From assembly GCA_964544085.1 (NCBI GenBank), contig CAZIZT010000027.1, forward strand, positions 1 through 64,000: a stretch of DNA of 64,000 nt, read 5' to 3'. The notes beneath the pieces were generated by a model that was given only the letters and a program-made list of their open reading frames with translations, was not told the origin of the DNA and searched no databases. The translations under genes and the position numbers were made by a program. Positions 59,742-64,000 of this stretch are shown here, piece by piece. Source of the DNA: CAZIZT01 sp964544085 (lineage in GTDB: Bacteria; Campylobacterota_A; Desulfurellia; Desulfurellales; Hippeaceae). Positions within the stretch are counted from its first letter, which is position 1, and each line of letters starts with the position of its first letter.

Positions 59742-60998
59742 GTGAGCAGGCTAATCTGTGTTGTTTTAATGGTCGTTATCTCATCGGTTGTTTCTGTAAA
59801 TGTGTTTGCCACAACCAGAGTTGTGAAAAGGAAATATATCACGGCTTATTACAACAGCAAAGGAGAACTCACACGGGTGGATATCGATTCAAACCATAAC
59901 GGCAGAATGGACACGGTTAAGTACATCAGCAAAGGTAGGGTGTATAAGGTTAAAAGGGACGCCAACGGAGATGGTCGCTTTGATACCTACATCTTTTTCG
60001 AAGACGGCAAGGTTTCAATGATAAAGAAAGACACAAACGGTGACGGTAAACTGGATACGTATATCTATTTCAGGAAAGGCCATCTCTACAAAACGGAAAA
60101 GGATACCAATCATGATGGCAGAATTGATTACGTTCTTGTTCATAAGGGTCACGGTTTAGCACTGGAAAAGATAGATACCAACCACGATGGGAAGTTTGAC
60201 ACCGTGAACTTCTATAGACACAGAAGGCTCTATAAATGTGTGCAAAACGGTAAGGTTGTCCTCTACGGCAAAAACGGCTTACCATTAAAAATAAAAGATG
60301 GCAAAGCACATTACGTCTATAAAAATGGGAGACTTAGTAAGGTGGAATTTAAATATAGAGTGATTGCCTATAAAGATGGAAAGAAGAGTTTTGAAAAGAT
60401 AGATACCAACCACGACGGGAAGTTCGATCTGTTTGTCTATTACCGCAATGGTACAGTGTATAAGGTTGAGAAGGATACAAATTACGATGGACGTATAGAT
60501 GCTGTTGAAACCATAGCCGGAAATACGAGAAAGCTAAGGGTAGATAAGAATCACAATGGCTTTTTCAATATAACACTGACGTTTAAGAACGGAAAGCTTA
60601 TACAAAAGGAGTTTTTCAAGAAGGGTTGTAGTCTGCCTTATCGAATTGAAAGCAAGACCAAGATAATGGTGGATAGTAACTGTGACGGCAAATATGAAAA
60701 GATTGAAAAGATAAGACCTGATCGCATAGATATTCTCGTTGATGCCAATCATGACGGGAAGTTTGACTGTGAGTATGTGTATTCGCCAAAGCACAAACTT
60801 GTTGAGGTGTTGAAAGACACCAACCATGATGGAAAATTCGACACATTCATAACATACAACGGCAAAGAGTGCTACACTATCAGCCGGGATAGTGACTTCA
60901 ACGGCATGGTGGATCTTTGGAAGAAATACAAGGATGGAAAGCTCGTCTCTGTGGAGAGGGATCTAAATGGAGACGGCAAGCCCGACATTACATACTAA
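59742..60998 (+). CDS. Exported repeat protein with 13 EF-hand-like calcium loops
   Basis: 418 aa from GTG 59742, with AGGAGG just upstream; a TTG at 59718 is inside the previous gene. Signal peptide ~1-23 (ends VFA). The mature protein is built from ~25-30-residue units of beta strands ending in a loop of the form D-x-N-x-D-G-x-x-D, for example DTNHDGKFD, DANGDGRFD and DLNGDGKPD; 13 copies are visible, three of them degenerate. Such loops bind Ca2+ in dockerins and related proteins. Function unknown; probably a periplasmic or surface metal-stabilised scaffold. Placed between the redox genes and exbB. Confidence 0.75.
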   Translation: MSRLICVVLMVVISSVVSVNVFATTRVVKRKYITAYYNSKGELTRVDIDSNHNGRMDTVKYISKGRVYKVKRDANGDGRFDTYIFFEDGKVSMIKKDTNGDGKLDTYIYFRKGHLYKTEKDTNHDGRIDYVLVHKGHGLALEKIDTNHDGKFDTVNFYRHRRLYKCVQNGKVVLYGKNGLPLKIKDGKAHYVYKNGRLSKVEFKYRVIAYKDGKKSFEKIDTNHDGKFDLFVYYRNGTVYKVEKDTNYDGRIDAVETIAGNTRKLRVDKNHNGFFNITLTFKNGKLIQKEFFKKGCSLPYRIESKTKIMVDSNCDGKYEKIEKIRPDRIDILVDANHDGKFDCEYVYSPKHKLVEVLKDTNHDGKFDTFITYNGKECYTISRDSDFNGMVDLWKKYKDGKLVSVERDLNGDGKPDITY

Positions 60999-61020
60999 GC
61001 TTGTGAAGAGGTGTTCTTAA

Positions 61021-61662
61021 ATGTGGGATCTTATACAGAAATCTGGCGTCTTTGGTTACCTTATTATTGTCTGCTCGGTTTTTTCTGTTGCAATCATACT
61101 GGAGCGTTACTTTGCATTTAGAAGGATAAAACTGAAGGATCCGGATTTTATCATTCGTATAGTTGAAGCGCTCAACAAAGGTGAAATAGAAAAACTGCTC
61201 CCGGAATTGGAGAGGTCAAAGTCTCCTGTTGTGAGGATAGTTTATGAAATTATAACAAGGCATGTAAGCTCGGGCAATGGCAGGGAATCAAAAGAAGCAG
61301 TGGAGAGGACAATACACTTCATTGCTGAAAGAGAAGTGAGAGAGATGGAGAAATACCTACCGTCTCTTGCATCCATTGCGCAGGTTTCTCCCTTGCTTGG
61401 TCTGCTTGGTACGGTGGTTGGAATGATCAAGGCTTTCATGGTTATCCAGTCCTATGGCGGTAGGGTCAATGCGCAGGTACTCGCAGGGGGTATCTGGGAA
61501 GCTATGCTCACAACAGCAATGGGCCTGATAGTTGCTATTCCCTCTATGCTTGCCTACAACTACTTCAATGCACGAATAAACAAAACAATAGGTTTAATGG
61601 ATGAGATAAGCAACGAACTTATCCATGCGCTGGAGAAGGCAAACTACTTCAAGGAGAGCTGA
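61021..61662 (+). CDS. exbB: ExbB/TolQ/MotA-type proton channel
   Basis: 213 aa, three membrane helices. SGVFGYLIIVCSVFSVAIILERYF at the N-terminus is seen as helix 1 followed by ERY; SPLLGLLGTVVGMIKAF is the family motif; then AMLTTAMGLIVAIPSMLAYNYF. Forms the proton channel that energises TonB with the next gene. Confidence 0.92.
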   Translation: MWDLIQKSGVFGYLIIVCSVFSVAIILERYFAFRRIKLKDPDFIIRIVEALNKGEIEKLLPELERSKSPVVRIVYEIITRHVSSGNGRESKEAVERTIHFIAEREVREMEKYLPSLASIAQVSPLLGLLGTVVGMIKAFMVIQSYGGRVNAQVLAGGIWEAMLTTAMGLIVAIPSMLAYNYFNARINKTIGLMDEISNELIHALEKANYFKES

Positions 61663-61664
61663 TC

Positions 61665-62075
61665 ATGATTAACATAAAAAGAAGGGCAACCTCCAGCGAA
61701 GGCGCCAATATCAATCTCACGCCATTGATAGATATTGTTTTTCTGCTGCTTATATTCTTTATGTTGACGGCAAATTTTGTCGTCAATGAGGGAATAAAAA
61801 TAAAGTTACCCGAGACCAAAGCTCGTTCAGAGTTAGCGAAGAAGCCTATTGTTGTGTATTTGACAAAGGACAACAGAATATACTTCAAGGGAAGGTTCGT
61901 CACGTTGGACCAATTGAAGACTCTTTTACCCCAACAGATAGCTGAGAATGTGACAAAAACGGTTGTTCTTAAGTCTGATAAGAACGCTAAGGTTGATATA
62001 GCTGTGAAGATCCTCGATGTAGCCAAACTATCAGGCGCAAAGAAGTTTATAATCGCCACCCGGAAAGAGGAATGA
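61665..62075 (+). CDS. exbD: ExbD/TolR-type energiser
   Basis: 136 aa, 2 bp after exbB. NLTPLIDIVFLLLIFFML carries the membrane helix with the essential Asp; periplasmic domain with VVYLTKDNRIYFKG and the C-terminal VDIAVKILDVAKLSGAKK. The stop overlaps tonB as ATGA. Confidence 0.93.
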   Translation: MINIKRRATSSEGANINLTPLIDIVFLLLIFFMLTANFVVNEGIKIKLPETKARSELAKKPIVVYLTKDNRIYFKGRFVTLDQLKTLLPQQIAENVTKTVVLKSDKNAKVDIAVKILDVAKLSGAKKFIIATRKEE

Positions 62076-62794
62076 GTACATCAGAAAAGAGATTCCTGCT
62101 CATTCTTTTCTTTTCAATTGTTTTACATGCGGGCATACTGGTGGTTTTCAGTTTATCGTTTCAGAAGCCCGACGAGAATGAGAACAGGGTAGAGATCAAT
62201 CTGAATAACTACCAGTTGCCCCGTGATACACCCATAGAACAGCCTGTGGAACCGGAGAAGATGACGCGATTAAATTTTAACCAGATAGAGATACCTAAAG
62301 ACAATGTTCAACCTGAAAAGATAAAACGTGTAAAGAGGATCCTGAAGGAGCGTGTGACCGATTACAGCGAATTGGCGAAATTGCCTGAAAATATCCCACA
62401 AAACTATCCCTTGCCGCAGCCGGTGGTGACACATAAGCCAGCAAAAAAGCCTCTACGACACCCTGCACCAGCAGTTGCTGGAAATCCGCATTTGCTTTCT
62501 ATATACTTGCGAAGGGTTAGAGGTATCATCGAGTCTCACAAGATGTACCCTCTCTCTGCGAAAGAGAATGGGGTGGAAGGTAAGGTGCTTTTGGAGTTCA
62601 CTCTGCTTAGGAACGGAAATATTGCATCGTTGAGAATACTTCGCTCATCTGGTTCGGATGCACTCGATAGGGCAGCTAAACGAGCTATACTTGATTCTGT
62701 TCCCTTTCCACCGTTTCCTGCCGGGGTAAAGCGCAAAAGGTTGCATGTGAAGCTTTACATAGTATTTAAACTCGAAGAAGAAGACGAATGGTGA
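62072..62794 (+). CDS. tonB: TonB energy transducer
   Basis: 240 aa. N-terminal membrane anchor (LLILFFSIVLHAGILVVFSL with the His typical of TonB), Pro/Lys-rich linker (residues ~45-140) and a C-terminal TonB domain (YPLSAKENGVEGKVLLEF; LRILRSSGSDALDRAA; FPPFP). Together with ExbB/ExbD it should serve the two receptors of this operon. Confidence 0.92.
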   Translation: MSTSEKRFLLILFFSIVLHAGILVVFSLSFQKPDENENRVEINLNNYQLPRDTPIEQPVEPEKMTRLNFNQIEIPKDNVQPEKIKRVKRILKERVTDYSELAKLPENIPQNYPLPQPVVTHKPAKKPLRHPAPAVAGNPHLLSIYLRRVRGIIESHKMYPLSAKENGVEGKVLLEFTLLRNGNIASLRILRSSGSDALDRAAKRAILDSVPFPPFPAGVKRKRLHVKLYIVFKLEEEDEW

Positions 62795-64000
62795 AAAGGG
62801 TTTTCTCTTTCGTATTACTTGTGGTTATCCTAACTGCATGTGTTTCTACACACCAGAAGAATTTGAAAGTTCATCTGCAGAGCCGGTATGTTAATAAGAC
62901 TGAGCCGGCTGGTGAGTTTGGGAGTAGCTGGTGGCGCTCGTTCAAAAGCGATGAACTCAATAGCCTCATACAAAGGGCTCTTGCATCCAACTACGACTTA
63001 GCCATCGCTCTAACGAAACTCAAAGAGGCTGTTCTTGGCTACAGGATGAGCAAGAAGCGGTTACTACCTGAAGTGAACACTACTTTCAGCTACTCTCGTA
63101 CCAGAAGGAATCAAAGCGGCTTTAAGAGTACATCCAGGAGTGCATCCCTCGGGTTTGCCGCAAACTATGAGGTTGATCTCTGGAGCAAGATTAGAAACGG
63201 TATCGACGTCTATAGACTTGAGAAGGAAAAGGCTTGTTACTATTACGATACAGCCATGATATCGCTTTTATCGACATTGACAGACAACTGGTTGGTGTGT
63301 GTCTCGGTAAACGAGAAGCTTCCAATACTGAAAAAGCGCATGAAAATATTGAGCAAGAAGGTAAAACTTTTGGGCTATGGTTACAAGGAGGGGACATACA
63401 CCTTGAGCGAATATCTGTTGGCAAGGGATAATCTGGAAAGACTCAAAACCCAGCTTGCGCAGTTGAAGGCAGATTACAGAACCGCACTCGGGCACATAAA
63501 GACAATACTCGGCTTAAAACAGAACGATGATTTGACTGTTAGAACCAGCAAATTGCCGAATATACTGGCTCCACTGGACATAGGTAAACCGTATATGCTG
63601 CTTGAGCGCAGACCCGATATACGCAAAGCTTACGCAAACCTTAAGGAAGCTTATCTGAACGTGAAGATAGCAAAAGCAGAAAGACTGCCGCAATTTTCAC
63701 TTTCTGCTCAGCTTAGCTACTCAACCATAAAGGACAGCATAGTGGATCTTATTAACAATTGGTTTTACTCATTGGCAGCCCGCATTGCGTATGTTTTGGT
63801 AGATTTCAATAGAGCTAAGTTGAATGAGAAAATAAAGCAGGTTGCTACTAATGGTGCGATGCTTGAGTATAAGAAAACGGTTTTGAAAGCCGTCGAAGAG
63901 GTTGAGGATGCTTACATTCGTCTTCGGGTGGCAAGAAAGAATGTGAATTCACTAAAAAAGACAATTGCAAACGCAAAGATAAGACTCGGTTTAGCGAGGC
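62788..64000 (+). CDS. NodT/OprM-type outer-membrane efflux lipoprotein, 3' partial
   Basis: At least 404 codons, open to the window edge. ATG 62788 overlaps the end of tonB by 7 bp. Lipobox with Cys18 (VVILTACVST), then WWRSFKSDELNSLIQRALASNYDLAIA, recognisable from W...F....L..L...AL..N.D...A, EVDLWSKIRNG and LLERRPDIRKA, all NodT hallmarks. Forms the outer-membrane duct of a tripartite exporter, whose other parts should lie just beyond the window. Confidence 0.92.
   Translation, partial: MVKRVFSFVLLVVILTACVSTHQKNLKVHLQSRYVNKTEPAGEFGSSWWRSFKSDELNSLIQRALASNYDLAIALTKLKEAVLGYRMSKKRLLPEVNTTFSYSRTRRNQSGFKSTSRSASLGFAANYEVDLWSKIRNGIDVYRLEKEKACYYYDTAMISLLSTLTDNWLVCVSVNEKLPILKKRMKILSKKVKLLGYGYKEGTYTLSEYLLARDNLERLKTQLAQLKADYRTALGHIKTILGLKQNDDLTVRTSKLPNILAPLDIGKPYMLLERRPDIRKAYANLKEAYLNVKIAKAERLPQFSLSAQLSYSTIKDSIVDLINNWFYSLAARIAYVLVDFNRAKLNEKIKQVATNGAMLEYKKTVLKAVEEVEDAYIRLRVARKNVNSLKKTIANAKIRLGLAR

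Noticed and set aside
1..64000. tRNA, rRNA, CRISPR, integrase or transposase genes
   Set aside because: None seen on either strand; intergenic spaces are too short for most of these and no repeat array is present.

Overview
The window comes from a Gram-negative, predominantly anaerobic bacterium. Outer-membrane machinery is plentiful: two TonB-dependent receptors, ExbB/ExbD/TonB, two TolC-type proteins and an RND pump. Oxygen defence is of the anaerobe type (rubredoxin, two-iron desulfoferrodoxin, flavodiiron protein), and there is an ATP-activated double-cubane reductase. Thymidylate is made by ThyX and tRNA m5U54 by TrmFO. The phylum cannot be fixed from sequence reading alone; deep-branching Gram-negative anaerobes such as Deferribacterota, Desulfurellales relatives or Chrysiogenota would fit. 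No rRNA, tRNA, CRISPR array, phage or insertion sequence was found. Genes are packed tightly, and convergent neighbours meet or overlap at their stop codons.

Layout. 1-2.3 kb: 3' part of an MshQ-like (PA14 + DUF6701) surface/pilus protein. 2.3-5.4 kb (minus): a LexA/UmuD-like repressor translationally coupled to a Y-family polymerase, then an exported transglutaminase-like protein; the LexA operator fills the promoter spacer exactly. 5.6-7.2 kb: DedA, TauE/SafE and a small membrane protein, each overlapping the next. 7.2-10.4 kb (minus): glycogen-debranching-type glucosidase and a GT4 glycosyltransferase. 10.6-12.7 kb: an ACT-domain protein and an exported protein with PAN and WSC domains, a eukaryote-like combination. 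12.7-25.2 kb: a 14-gene head-to-tail run (HDOD, zinc ribbon, SDR, mtnA, enoyl-CoA hydratase, ftsY, eno, ftsB-like, rtcB, trmFO, thyX, rsmI, murJ, HlyD). 25.2-28.1 kb (minus): oxygen/peroxide defence and 8-oxoguanine repair. 28.3-31.7 kb: a PAS/GAF protein with degenerate GGDEF and intact EAL. 31.8-38.9 kb: RND tripartite efflux, endonuclease V and an EamA transporter. 38.9-47.1 kb (minus): TRAP transporter plus a FAD/Fe-S/LUD lactate-type dehydrogenase system, with a divergent FadR-type regulator and a PdhR-like operator placed just after the start site. 48.0-50.8 kb (minus): purL and a short prmA.

51.2-64.0 kb (plus) is the most remarkable region. It is one continuous operon with two tandem TonB receptors, a DUF4198-like protein, a NapH-like membrane polyferredoxin, a double-cubane-cluster reductase (HgdB family), its ASKHA activator ATPase, a CcdA/DsbD-like cysteine membrane protein, an exported protein with 13 calcium-loop-like repeats, ExbB, ExbD, TonB and an outer-membrane efflux lipoprotein running off the edge. 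The gene set suggests energised uptake of a substrate that is then reduced at very low potential, possibly with export of something afterwards. The substrate is unknown. This is my candidate for an undescribed system.

A second window-wide pattern is initiation. Six genes (transglutaminase-like, lexA, dedA, ACT protein, fadR-type regulator, prmA) have a good -10 hexamer ending only 6-9 nt before the ATG and no Shine-Dalgarno sequence, which predicts leaderless mRNAs. Most genes inside operons have clear GGAGG sites.
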